Positions 1-5,808 of a stretch of 6,866 bases of DNA are shown in pieces. Position numbers and translations under genes: made by a program. The stretch is from CAZTWC01 sp964617105 [NCBI: uncultured Myxococcia bacterium] (GTDB taxonomy: Bacteria > CAZTWC01), in the NCBI GenBank assembly GCA_964617105.1, contig CAZTWC010000083.1:6312-13177 (forward strand), written 5' to 3'. The notes under the pieces were generated by a model. The model saw only the letters and a program-made list of their open reading frames with translations, was not told where the DNA came from and did not search any database. Position 1 is the stretch's first letter, and every line of letters begins with the position of its first letter.

Positions 1-848
1 TACTGGAGGCCGCTCCCTCTTGGAAACTATGGTTGGTAACGGTAATTCTGGTAGTAATACTCTGCTTTTACTATCCGTTAAAAAAAATTAAGATAGAATT
101 TTTTCCTCTATTTACCCTGTTTTGGGTATTGGTGGCCATCGGTCCAACCTCTAACATCGCTTTTCAGGAAACAGTTTTTGATGAGCGCTACCTGTATATC
201 CCTTCGGCTGGTTTTTCCATGTTTGTCTTGTGGACGGCTGCCAGGCTGCTGGAGCGTTATGTGGCCAGACAGCGCGAATTGTTATTGACCTTGCTGGTGG
301 GAACTACGGTTTTGTTGGTGCCCCTGCTGTTGTATATTACCTGGCAACGAAACCAGGTGTGGGAAACAGAGGTTAAACTTTTTTCTCAGAAAATAAGAGT
401 AAATCCCAATGACCTTCTGGGTTATAAATATTTGAGTTGGGCCTATATAGACAAGGGTAACTATAAAAAGGCGGAATTTTTTGAGCGTCGGTATAGCTTC
501 TTGGTCAATCGATATATTTTAACTGGTATCCAAAAAGCGAAAAAAATGTTTGCCAAAGGGGAGCAAAAAGAGGCCCTGGCCTTGATGACGACCCTATTAC
601 GGCGTTGCCCTTATTGCTCTCAGGTATATCCGGTTATGGCCCGTTTTTCCCAGGAGATGGGACATTTTAACCAGGCGATTTTATACTTGCAGGCTCTAAT
701 GAGACTTGCTCCCGGTCAGGTAAAGGATTTCTATCAATTAGGGGAACTGTATAAGCAGACCGGCCAAGAAAAGAAGGCAAAAGAGTTTTATAAAAATGTA
801 TCTCCTCCTTCATCACAAAAGCCAGGAGGCAAGTCCCAGAAAGATTAA
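1..848 (+). CDS. C-terminal part of a TMTC-like multispanning membrane protein with TPR repeats (5' truncated)
   Basis: The frame is open to the left edge (first full codon at base 3), so this is the last 281 residues of a longer protein; the TTG at 33 is an internal Leu codon. Hydrophobic segments lie at about residues 9-25, 33-48, 63-80 and 92-112. The block ERYLYIPSAGF (61-71) and the WQRNQVWETE segment after the last helix (114-123) are typical of bacterial relatives of TMTC proteins, GT-C membrane glycosyltransferases that use polyprenyl-phosphate sugars. After residue 124 come TPR-like helices (about 125-158, 167-200, 201-234 and 236-267, with NPND, GNYKKA and GQEKKA turns) and a short hydrophilic Lys/Ser-rich tail. 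The catalytic N-terminal loops lie outside the window, so transferase activity is inferred. The last 36 bp overlap the 3' end of mgtE on the other strand. It could instead be an O-antigen-ligase-like TPR protein, but the YLYIPS signature favours TMTC. Confidence 0.75.
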   Translation, partial: LEAAPSWKLWLVTVILVVILCFYYPLKKIKIEFFPLFTLFWVLVAIGPTSNIAFQETVFDERYLYIPSAGFSMFVLWTAARLLERYVARQRELLLTLLVGTTVLLVPLLLYITWQRNQVWETEVKLFSQKIRVNPNDLLGYKYLSWAYIDKGNYKKAEFFERRYSFLVNRYILTGIQKAKKMFAKGEQKEALALMTTLLRRCPYCSQVYPVMARFSQEMGHFNQAILYLQALMRLAPGQVKDFYQLGELYKQTGQEKKAKEFYKNVSPPSSQKPGGKSQKD

Positions 849-2153
849 AAATCCCATAGAATCACTCACTGCAGTTAAAATAATATGACCCCCTACGGCT
901 GGATCTTTGTCAATTTTTTGCAGCGCCAGAGGGATAATCGCGCCTACCAGACCGGCCATACCCATGTTTATTATCATGGCCAGAAACAATACCAGGCCGA
1001 TCATTATATTTTCTTTCCAAATCAGCGCCAAAACGCCGGTTAAAAGGCCGAACATACCCCCCATAAGTAAACCTACGCTAACTTCTTTCATCAAGGCGCG
1101 GAAAGAAGAGGTAAATTTCAATTCTCCCAGGGCGATTCCTCTGGTGGTGACTGTCATGCTTTGGGAGCCAATATTGCCGCCCATGCCGGCTACCACGGGC
1201 ATAAAAATAGCCAGGGCTACAATGCGGGAGATGGTTTCTTCGAAAAATCCTACCACCGAGGCAGCTGCAAAAGCGGTAAACAAGTTGAGCAGGATCCAAA
1301 AGACCCGTTTGCGAAAAGATTCTTTGGTGGAAGAAAATATCCGGTCATCCGTGGATAGACCGGCCAGATTGTATATATCTTCGGTGGCCTCCTCTTCCAA
1401 GATATCCAGTATATCCTCTAATACCACCAACCCAAGTAACCGGTTATCATCAGATGTCACCGGTAGAGCGGAGAGATCATATTGGGAGATCAATTCTGCC
1501 ACCTTTTCACCCTGGTGGTAAGGGCTCACTTTAACCAGGTCGGTGATCATAATATCTTCCAGTTTTTGATCATTACTGGAGAAGAGGAGTCGGGAGAGGG
1601 GAACCACTCCGAGTAGAAAACGATTTTCATTGATAATATAGAGATAGTAGAGGTGTTTATATTCCGGTCCCAAAGATCTGAGTGTGGTAATGGCCTCTTT
1701 TGCTGTGGTGCCTGCATCCATGGAAAAGAGTTCCTTAACCATGATTCTGCCTACGCTTCCCTCCGGGTATTCCAACAGTTCATGCCACCTCTCCAACTGA
1801 TTGGGCGGCATTTTTTCGGTTATCTGGTTTTGCCTCTCTTCATCCAGGAGGGAGAACAGACGATCCAGATCGCTCTGAGAAAGTTCGGAGATGATTTTGA
1901 TAATCTCCTGGTCTCTCAATTCCGGCAAAATGGTTTTAAGAAACTTGTCAGGCAGTTCTGCCAGTAGAGAGCCGGCCCGGCCACCGGTCATAAGAGCCCG
2001 GATCAGTGAAATTTGTTCATCCTGGCTCAATTGGGTAAACAGTTCAGCCAGGTCATCATCATGAAACCGCTTTAACATTTTAACGGTGTGAGTAGGAGCG
2101 TTACGTCGTAAAAGCCGTTTTAAGAAAAATAACTGTGACTTGGAGAGGGACAT
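813..2153 (-). CDS. mgtE: Magnesium transporter MgtE
   Basis: This is an inner-membrane Mg2+ channel, normally a homodimer gated by cytosolic Mg2+ sensing. The 446 residues match the family length of about 450. Regions in order are an MgtE N domain of helical repeats (about 1-130), two CBS domains (about 136-195 and 199-260) with the PEGSVGRIM entry motif at 130-138, a connecting plug helix (about 262-285) and a membrane domain (about 286-446). The signature VAGMGGNIGSQS lies at 321-332. The pore Asp equivalent appears to be D431, in TAVSDSMGF. The usual S-x-x-x-TT ahead of this Asp reads GGHIILTAVSD, a modest departure. The ATG start follows AAAGG with about 6 nt spacing. It is the last gene of the minus-strand group, 25 bp after the glycosyltransferase, and is probably co-transcribed with it. 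No Mg2+ riboswitch fits in that gap. Its 3' end overlaps the convergent TPR gene, and no terminator is visible. Confidence 0.96.
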   Translation of the reverse strand: MSLSKSQLFFLKRLLRRNAPTHTVKMLKRFHDDDLAELFTQLSQDEQISLIRALMTGGRAGSLLAELPDKFLKTILPELRDQEIIKIISELSQSDLDRLFSLLDEERQNQITEKMPPNQLERWHELLEYPEGSVGRIMVKELFSMDAGTTAKEAITTLRSLGPEYKHLYYLYIINENRFLLGVVPLSRLLFSSNDQKLEDIMITDLVKVSPYHQGEKVAELISQYDLSALPVTSDDNRLLGLVVLEDILDILEEEATEDIYNLAGLSTDDRIFSSTKESFRKRVFWILLNLFTAFAAASVVGFFEETISRIVALAIFMPVVAGMGGNIGSQSMTVTTRGIALGELKFTSSFRALMKEVSVGLLMGGMFGLLTGVLALIWKENIMIGLVLFLAMIINMGMAGLVGAIIPLALQKIDKDPAVGGHIILTAVSDSMGFLIFLGLASWLL

Positions 2154-2178
2154 GGTTTACCTTTCGAATTACTCGAAA

Positions 2179-2886
2179 TTATTTATCGTATTTACCCAGA
2201 AAGTTTTTTACCATAATTAGACCGGTTTCGTAAATGGCGCTGACAAAATCGTTGAATCGCATGTGAGTTTCATCACCTATTTTAAAGCGGATGGGCGCTT
2301 CCTTGAGGGAGAATCCATTTTTATAAGGTATCACCAACTGCTCTATCTCGCCTCCATAGCGATAAATGGTGCACTTATCCAGCATACATTCCACCGCTTT
2401 TCGTTTATACATCTTGATGCCGGCCTGGTGGCTAACCGGGATTAGCAGTACTTTCACCAGCCAATGGTAAACCTCCGAACCCAGGCGCCGGTAAAAGGGG
2501 AAGAAAACATCTTGTGACTGGGGGTGTTTACGGGAACCAACCACGATATCCACTCCGGTATTTTCAATTATTTTTATAAATTCCTCGATATGATCGGGAG
2601 TAACATCTAAATCGCCATCGATAAACACGATATAGTCGCCCCTGGAGTGCTTAAAACCTTCCAGCAGAGCGTAACCTTTTCCCCGATTGGGCAGGTAGGA
2701 AACTACCTTGATGTTTTTTTTCTCCGCTGCTGCCTGATGAGCGCCCATCACCGTGTCGTCAATCGAGCCATCGTCAACAAAGATAATCTCCGCATCGGTG
2801 AAGTTGACGGTGTTGGCAGCCTGCAGGCAATTGTGGTAGGCTCTACTTTTTCCCAGGTTGTAAACCGGCATAATTACTGAGATCAT
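2179..2886 (-). CDS. Family 2 glycosyltransferase, DPM1 (polyprenyl-phosphate sugar synthase) type
   Basis: This is a 235-residue GT-A enzyme likely to move a sugar from a nucleotide donor to a polyprenyl phosphate on the inner face of the membrane. Visible motifs are the N-terminal ISVIMPVYN strand (2-10), VDDGS (37-41) for nucleotide binding, NRGKGYAL (67-74), the metal-binding D-x-D as DGD (90-92) in a DGDLDVTPDH block, and GSRKH (117-121). The YGGEIEQL segment (about 167-174) takes the place of the G-x-x-x-(D/E)-x-E region of DPM1 and GtrB enzymes. There is no C-terminal membrane anchor, so it is of the short soluble or peripheral DPM1 type. The ATG overlaps the epimerase stop by one base (TAATG) and has a GAGGAG site 7 nt upstream, which indicates translational coupling. 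The sugar and lipid substrates cannot be read from the sequence; the adjacent epimerase suggests its product is the donor. Confidence 0.9.
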   Translation of the reverse strand: MISVIMPVYNLGKSRAYHNCLQAANTVNFTDAEIIFVDDGSIDDTVMGAHQAAAEKKNIKVVSYLPNRGKGYALLEGFKHSRGDYIVFIDGDLDVTPDHIEEFIKIIENTGVDIVVGSRKHPQSQDVFFPFYRRLGSEVYHWLVKVLLIPVSHQAGIKMYKRKAVECMLDKCTIYRYGGEIEQLVIPYKNGFSLKEAPIRFKIGDETHMRFNDFVSAIYETGLIMVKNFLGKYDK

Positions 2887-2899
2887 TATATTGCTCCTC
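2884..2899 (-). promoter_or_regulatory. Coupled stop/start (TAATG) with strong RBS inside the epimerase gene
   Basis: On the minus strand the epimerase stop TAA (2888-2886) and the glycosyltransferase start ATG (2886-2884) share one base. A GAGGAG Shine-Dalgarno site (2899-2894) lies in the last codons of the epimerase, 7 nt before the ATG. This arrangement fixes the glycosyltransferase start and implies translation by re-initiation, so the two proteins are probably made in a fixed ratio. Confidence 0.85.
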
Positions 2900-3842
2900 G
2901 GCTTTGTTGGTTAAACCAGTTGATATACTTTTTTAAACCATCTTCAATAGTAATTGAGGCTTTGAAATTGAATAATTTTTTAGCCTTGCCCACATGACCC
3001 AGGCTATGGTCCACATCACCGAGCCGTTTTTTTTGATACTCTACTCGCAGATCGGGATGGTAATCTTTCAGCACCTGGCTGAGATTATTGAGTGATATTG
3101 CTCTTCCGGTGCCGATATTGATCACCTGTCCCGGGGTTTTGGGATGGATGGCAGCTACAATATTCGCCTGAACCACATCATCGATGTAGATAAAATCTCT
3201 GGTTTGTTGGCCATCACCGTAAATAATCAGCGGTTGCCCATTTAACATCCGTTGGGTAAAAATGGCAATAACCCCGGAGTAAGGGTTGTTAGGATCCTGG
3301 CGGGGACCGTAAACATTGAAATAGCGAAGGCATACGGTTTCAATCCCATAGAGGGTATACCATAATTTAAGGTAATATTCACAGGCTAACTTACTGGCCG
3401 CATAAGGAGAATCAGGATTGAGAGGATGGTTTTCATCTATGGGCTGGTACTCTGGCGGCCCGTAAACTGCCGATGAAGCGGCAAAAATTATCCGCTTAAC
3501 TCCTGCCTGCCGGCATTCATTAAGCAGGTTTATTGTACCAATAATGTTGGTTTGAGCGTCATACTCTGGTTGCTTCACCGAGGTGGTGACAAAGATGTAG
3601 GCTGCATGGTGGAAAACAATATCCACCCCCTCCAACAATCCCTTCAGAGTTTCTGGCTGGCGGATATCAGCCTCCATAAATTCAACTTGTTCTCTGAACT
3701 CTTCCAGGTTTTTCAGACTGCCGCTCTCCAGATTGTCAATTATGGTTACCTGGTTGTGAGCAGATAATTTTTGGGCAATGTTAGAGCCAATAAAACCACA
3801 ACCGCCAGTGACTAAAATTTTTTTGCCTTTTAATAATGTCAT
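2886..3842 (-). CDS. NAD-dependent sugar-nucleotide epimerase (extended SDR, GalE-like)
   Basis: This 318-residue extended short-chain dehydrogenase/reductase probably epimerises a UDP-hexose or UDP-N-acetylhexosamine at C4 in the cytosol. The Rossmann motif is G13-x-x-G16-x-x-G19, with D36 after the second strand favouring NAD over NADP. HHAA (78-81) follows the third strand. The catalytic set is AASSAVYG (121-128, Ser123/Ser124) and Y147-x-x-x-K151 (YAASK). Also present are RYFNVYGPRQ (173-182) and a C-terminal GDGQQTRDFIYIDDV substrate-domain block (219-233), typical of GalE/WbpP-like epimerases. Length is normal (310-345). It starts at ATG with only a weak AGAAG site about 8 nt upstream. 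A palindromic repeat lies 13 nt before the ATG. It follows the deacetylase by about 100 bp and is coupled to the glycosyltransferase. Other extended-SDR activities (decarboxylase, 4,6-dehydratase) are less likely because the motifs are epimerase-like. The substrate is not determined. Confidence 0.9.
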   Translation of the reverse strand: MTLLKGKKILVTGGCGFIGSNIAQKLSAHNQVTIIDNLESGSLKNLEEFREQVEFMEADIRQPETLKGLLEGVDIVFHHAAYIFVTTSVKQPEYDAQTNIIGTINLLNECRQAGVKRIIFAASSAVYGPPEYQPIDENHPLNPDSPYAASKLACEYYLKLWYTLYGIETVCLRYFNVYGPRQDPNNPYSGVIAIFTQRMLNGQPLIIYGDGQQTRDFIYIDDVVQANIVAAIHPKTPGQVINIGTGRAISLNNLSQVLKDYHPDLRVEYQKKRLGDVDHSLGHVGKAKKLFNFKASITIEDGLKKYINWFNQQSRGAI

Positions 3843-3855
3843 GGATAAACTTCTA

Positions 3856-3876
3856 GGTCATCCCTTTAGGGACGCC
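3856..3876 (-). repeat. Palindromic repeat, copy A
   Basis: This 21-bp element has the core TCCCTTTAGGGA, able to form a 5-bp stem with a 2-nt loop. It matches copy B (3907-3927) at 19 of 21 positions in the same orientation, and copy C (4944-4965) in the opposite orientation with two 1-nt gaps. It lies in the epimerase leader, ending 13 nt before that gene's ATG. No T-run follows the stem, so it does not look like an intrinsic terminator. Confidence 0.7.
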
Positions 3877-3906
3877 TTGTCTATTGTTACAATTACTTAC
3901 GCCGAA

Positions 3907-3927
3907 GGTGATCCTTTTAGGGACGCC
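3907..3927 (-). repeat. Palindromic repeat, copy B
   Basis: This is the second 21-bp copy, 51 bp from copy A start to start and in the same orientation, with 19/21 identity. One substitution (TCCTTTTAGGGA) weakens the stem. It lies 17 bp beyond the deacetylase stop codon. The 30 bp between A and B shows no recognisable structure. Confidence 0.65.
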
Positions 3928-3944
3928 ATAATGTAGATCTATTT

Positions 3945-4793
3945 CTAAGCGAGCCCTAAGTGCGAAAAATTGACCAACTCCACATTTTTTTGCCGGCAGA
4001 TATCTTTGAACGCTGGATCCAGCAACGCGTTTAATTCACCCTGACAGTCGTAGTTGTCATCAGTATAGCGATTAAACTGAAGATTATCTGTACAGGGATG
4101 AAAAACGATTTCATACCAGCCGGGTCTCATCTTTTTTAGATAATCCAATAAGCGTTGACTATTGATATTTCCACTGTCGATAATGCCTAGACAGTAATCG
4201 GTGGTCTTAAAAGAACTAAAGGTAGGGCGTCTGAAATGCAGCCAGGAAAGCAGGTAAAGATTGGCCATCATCAAACGGCGCCGGTTGATTCTCAGGGAAA
4301 GGGTGTGTGGGTCCAGCGGTTTTCTAATTTTGTTGATCCCATATTTTATTCCAATGGCCGCCACCTGGTCCGCCACCAGGGGAAGCATGTGTAAATGCTG
4401 GTGACTGTCCAGATGGGTTATTGACACTCCAGCGGTGAGGGTCTTCTCCACCTGGGCGCACAACTCCATTTTTATCTCTTCCAGAATGATTTTGCCCCTG
4501 ATAAGGGCAGCGGCAAACTGGATAGTAGATGGGTAGAACCAGCCATTTTCATCAACCAGCGATGGCACCTGGTCTGGAGGCAACACCGGTTTTTGGCCAA
4601 CCAGGGCCAGGTGGGCGCCAACTCCCAGGCCGGGATTTCTTTCGATCATTTCCAAAGCCTGACTAAAGGCTTCTCCGGTGGCCAAAAGGGTGGTGCTGGT
4701 TAATATGCCTTGGCGGAAGGCTTGCTCCACCGCCTGGTTGACACAGGGAGTCAATCCCAAATCATCGCCATTGATTATTACTTTAATATTCAT
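3945..4793 (-). CDS. ChbG/HpnK (YdjC) family carbohydrate deacetylase
   Basis: This is a 282-residue metal-dependent deacetylase of the YdjC superfamily, whose members remove N-acetyl groups from chito-oligosaccharides (ChbG) or lipid-linked aminosugars (NaxD). Family signatures are NGDDLG (8-13; Asp10/Asp11), GVGAHLAL (57-64; His61), THLDSHQHLHMLP (126-138; His127, His131, His133, His135) and the C-terminal FHPC (231-234; His232). Together these supply the usual metal and catalytic residues. The stretch PVLPPDQVPSLVDENGWF (69-86) and the KIRKPLDP segment (155-162) look most like the HpnK branch. The start is set at the ATG at 4793 because MNIKVIINGDD matches the family N terminus; a TTG 18 bases upstream adds six atypical residues. 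No Shine-Dalgarno site precedes the ATG, unlike the neighbouring genes. Inverted copies of a palindromic repeat lie on both sides of the gene. A NaxD-like role on a polyprenyl-phosphate aminosugar is a guess from the neighbours. Confidence 0.88.
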   Translation of the reverse strand: MNIKVIINGDDLGLTPCVNQAVEQAFRQGILTSTTLLATGEAFSQALEMIERNPGLGVGAHLALVGQKPVLPPDQVPSLVDENGWFYPSTIQFAAALIRGKIILEEIKMELCAQVEKTLTAGVSITHLDSHQHLHMLPLVADQVAAIGIKYGINKIRKPLDPHTLSLRINRRRLMMANLYLLSWLHFRRPTFSSFKTTDYCLGIIDSGNINSQRLLDYLKKMRPGWYEIVFHPCTDNLQFNRYTDDNYDCQGELNALLDPAFKDICRQKNVELVNFSHLGLA

Positions 4794-4801
4794 AGCAATG
4801 G

Positions 4802-4830
4802 ATAGTAGCAAAAAATATCATGACAGTAAA
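4802..4830 (-). promoter_or_regulatory. Candidate promoter for the deacetylase operon
   Basis: Reading the minus strand, TTTACT (4830-4825; 4/6 to the -35 consensus) is followed after 17 bp by TACTAT (4807-4802; 4/6 to the -10 consensus). Transcription would begin within a few bases of the ATG at 4793, giving an almost leaderless message, consistent with the missing Shine-Dalgarno site. Both hexamers are imperfect and the surroundings are A/T-rich, so a chance match is possible. Confidence 0.3.
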
Positions 4831-4943
4831 AGCAATTTTTAAAGTTGTGCCCAATAAACTAAATAAATTTCCAGATGGACACTATCAGGAGAATTTGGTA
4901 ATAGATAATAGTATACCTAAAATCAGCAACTGCCTCAGGATTC

Positions 4944-4965
4944 GGCAGTCCCTATAAGGGATGAC
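4944..4965 (+). repeat. Palindromic repeat, copy C (inverted relative to A and B)
   Basis: This 22-bp element has the core TCCCTATAAGGGA (5-bp stem, 3-nt loop) and shares the GGC start and GGGATGAC end of copy A, but on the opposite strand. After it comes ACAAGGC (4966-4972), which also precedes the palindrome of copy A when that copy is read in its own orientation. The shared sequence therefore extends slightly past the palindrome. It lies about 150 bp upstream of the deacetylase and 67 bp upstream of the second glycosyltransferase. Confidence 0.6.
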
Positions 4966-5022
4966 ACAAGGCCTCGGTTAGTGGCGTGTATTAGAATTAG
5001 TAAAGTTTAATCAGTTACCTTT

Positions 5023-5047
5023 GGAGCAACAGATGAAGCAACAGATG
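5023..5047 (+). repeat. 12-bp tandem duplication covering RBS and start codon
   Basis: GGAGCAACAGATG (5023-5035) is followed at a 12-bp period by GAAGCAACAGATG (5035-5047), with 12 of 13 positions the same. Each copy holds a Shine-Dalgarno-like run 6 nt before an ATG, and the two ATGs (5033, 5045) are in frame. The first copy has the better site (GGAG), which decides the annotated start and rules out the upstream TTG at 5021, since that codon overlaps the site. Confidence 0.75.
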
Positions 5048-5755
5048 TTTTCATTTCTTATGCCATATTATAATGAAGCGATTATTATCGAAAAAAATAT
5101 GATTATCCTGTTGAATTATCTTGAGGACCGATTTAAGGGACAATACGAAATAGTCCCGATCAATGATGGCTCTTTTGATCGGTCATCAACCATAGTTGAT
5201 AAAATTAGCCTTAAATATCCCCAGATAAAACCAATGGGTTACCTACAAAATATGGGGCGTGGAAATGCTTTACGGCATGCCTGTGAAAAAATTGTTGGAG
5301 ATTACATAATTTATCTGGACACAGATCTGCCTTCCACCATCGATCTGTTTCATATCGATATAATGATGGACAATCTACAAAAGTACGATATCGTCATTGC
5401 CTCGCGATTTGTCAAGGAAGCCAAAATCAAGCGGATGCTGCACCGGGCAATGATCAGTAAAACCTATCGGTTATTATTAAAGATGGTTTTTATGGGATTT
5501 CCAGTGACAGATCCAGATGTGGGCTTTAAAGGTTTTGGCCGCAAAGCATATTTTGACATTTGTCCCAAAACCACTTTGAACGGCTGGTCATGGGATTTGG
5601 AGTTCTTATTCGAGGCTTTTAGAAGCGGGTATTCCATCTATGAATTTCCCTTTCATTGGGTGGAAACTTATGAAGATACTAAAGTGAATTATTTTGATGA
5701 TTCGGTGGCGGAGTTGGTGGGGATGTTATATGTGAAGTTCAAACACCTTCTATGA
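5033..5755 (+). CDS. Family 2 glycosyltransferase, DPM1/ALG5 (polyprenyl-phosphate) type
   Basis: This is a 240-residue GT-A enzyme predicted to load a sugar onto polyprenyl phosphate in the cytoplasm. Motifs numbered from the ATG at 5033 are FSFLMPYYNEA (6-16), INDGS (43-47), NMGRGNAL (73-80), the D-x-D motif DTD (96-98) in an LDTDLPST block, SRF (124-126), DPDVGFKGFGRKAY (160-173) and GWSWDLEFLFEA (184-195), with W187-D188-x-E190 typical of DPM1/ALG5-like enzymes. There is no obvious membrane anchor. The start is the ATG with GGAG 6 nt upstream; an in-frame ATG at 5045 is possible and fits the family N terminus equally well. It is clearly diverged from the glycosyltransferase at 2179-2886, so the two probably use different sugars and are not recent duplicates. 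It lies 53 bp before the aminotransferase on the same strand, which suggests an operon. The substrate is unknown. Confidence 0.9.
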   Translation: MKQQMFSFLMPYYNEAIIIEKNMIILLNYLEDRFKGQYEIVPINDGSFDRSSTIVDKISLKYPQIKPMGYLQNMGRGNALRHACEKIVGDYIIYLDTDLPSTIDLFHIDIMMDNLQKYDIVIASRFVKEAKIKRMLHRAMISKTYRLLLKMVFMGFPVTDPDVGFKGFGRKAYFDICPKTTLNGWSWDLEFLFEAFRSGYSIYEFPFHWVETYEDTKVNYFDDSVAELVGMLYVKFKHLL

Positions 5756-5792
5756 CAACCGTCGAGAGAGGCGCATCCCAAAATAAAATAAT

Positions 5793-5798
5793 AAGGAG
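5793..5798 (+). promoter_or_regulatory. Ribosome binding site of the aminotransferase
   Basis: AAGGAG lies 10 nt before the ATG at 5809. Spacing is slightly long, but it is the only strong site nearby, and it places the start where the protein begins to match the DegT family. The preceding 53-bp gap holds no clear promoter or terminator. Confidence 0.75.
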
Positions 5799-5808
5799 AC
5801 GAGAACCT

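Larger units (their letters stand above)
4794..5032. other. Divergent intergenic region between deacetylase and second glycosyltransferase
   Basis: This spacer of about 240 bp must hold the starts of both transcription units. Bases 4801-4930 are strongly A/T-rich. It contains one candidate minus-strand promoter (4802-4830) and inverted repeat copy C (4944-4965). No convincing plus-strand promoter pair for the gene at 5033 was found, and no reading frame, tRNA or riboswitch fold was recognised. Confidence 0.6.

Noticed and set aside
33-35. TTG at 33 as a true start of the TPR protein
   Set aside because: The frame is open to the window edge, there is no ribosome binding site, and the codon lies inside a membrane helix of a family that is much longer.
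907-1521. A 204-codon plus-strand open frame
   Set aside because: It lies wholly inside mgtE on the opposite strand, has no ribosome binding site, and its translation shows no domain, while the mgtE frame is a full-length family match.
3856-3876. The palindrome as an intrinsic terminator of the deacetylase gene
   Set aside because: The stem is only 5 bp and is not followed by a T-run on either strand.
3856-3927. Two direct 21-bp repeats separated by 30 bp, resembling a mini CRISPR array
   Set aside because: There are only two copies, they differ at two positions, a third copy lies inverted 1 kb away, and there are no cas genes. A dispersed palindromic repeat fits better.
4794-4811. Upstream TTG start for the deacetylase
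   Set aside because: It adds MLLSIA before a family-typical N terminus, has no Shine-Dalgarno site and would lie within the spacer of the candidate promoter.
4971-5010. TTAGTG/17 bp/TAAAGT as promoter of the plus-strand glycosyltransferase
   Set aside because: The -35 match is very poor and the A/T-rich context makes such pairs common.
5021-5032. TTG at 5021 as start of the second glycosyltransferase
   Set aside because: The GGAG ribosome binding site begins at 5023, so it overlaps this codon and serves the ATG at 5033.
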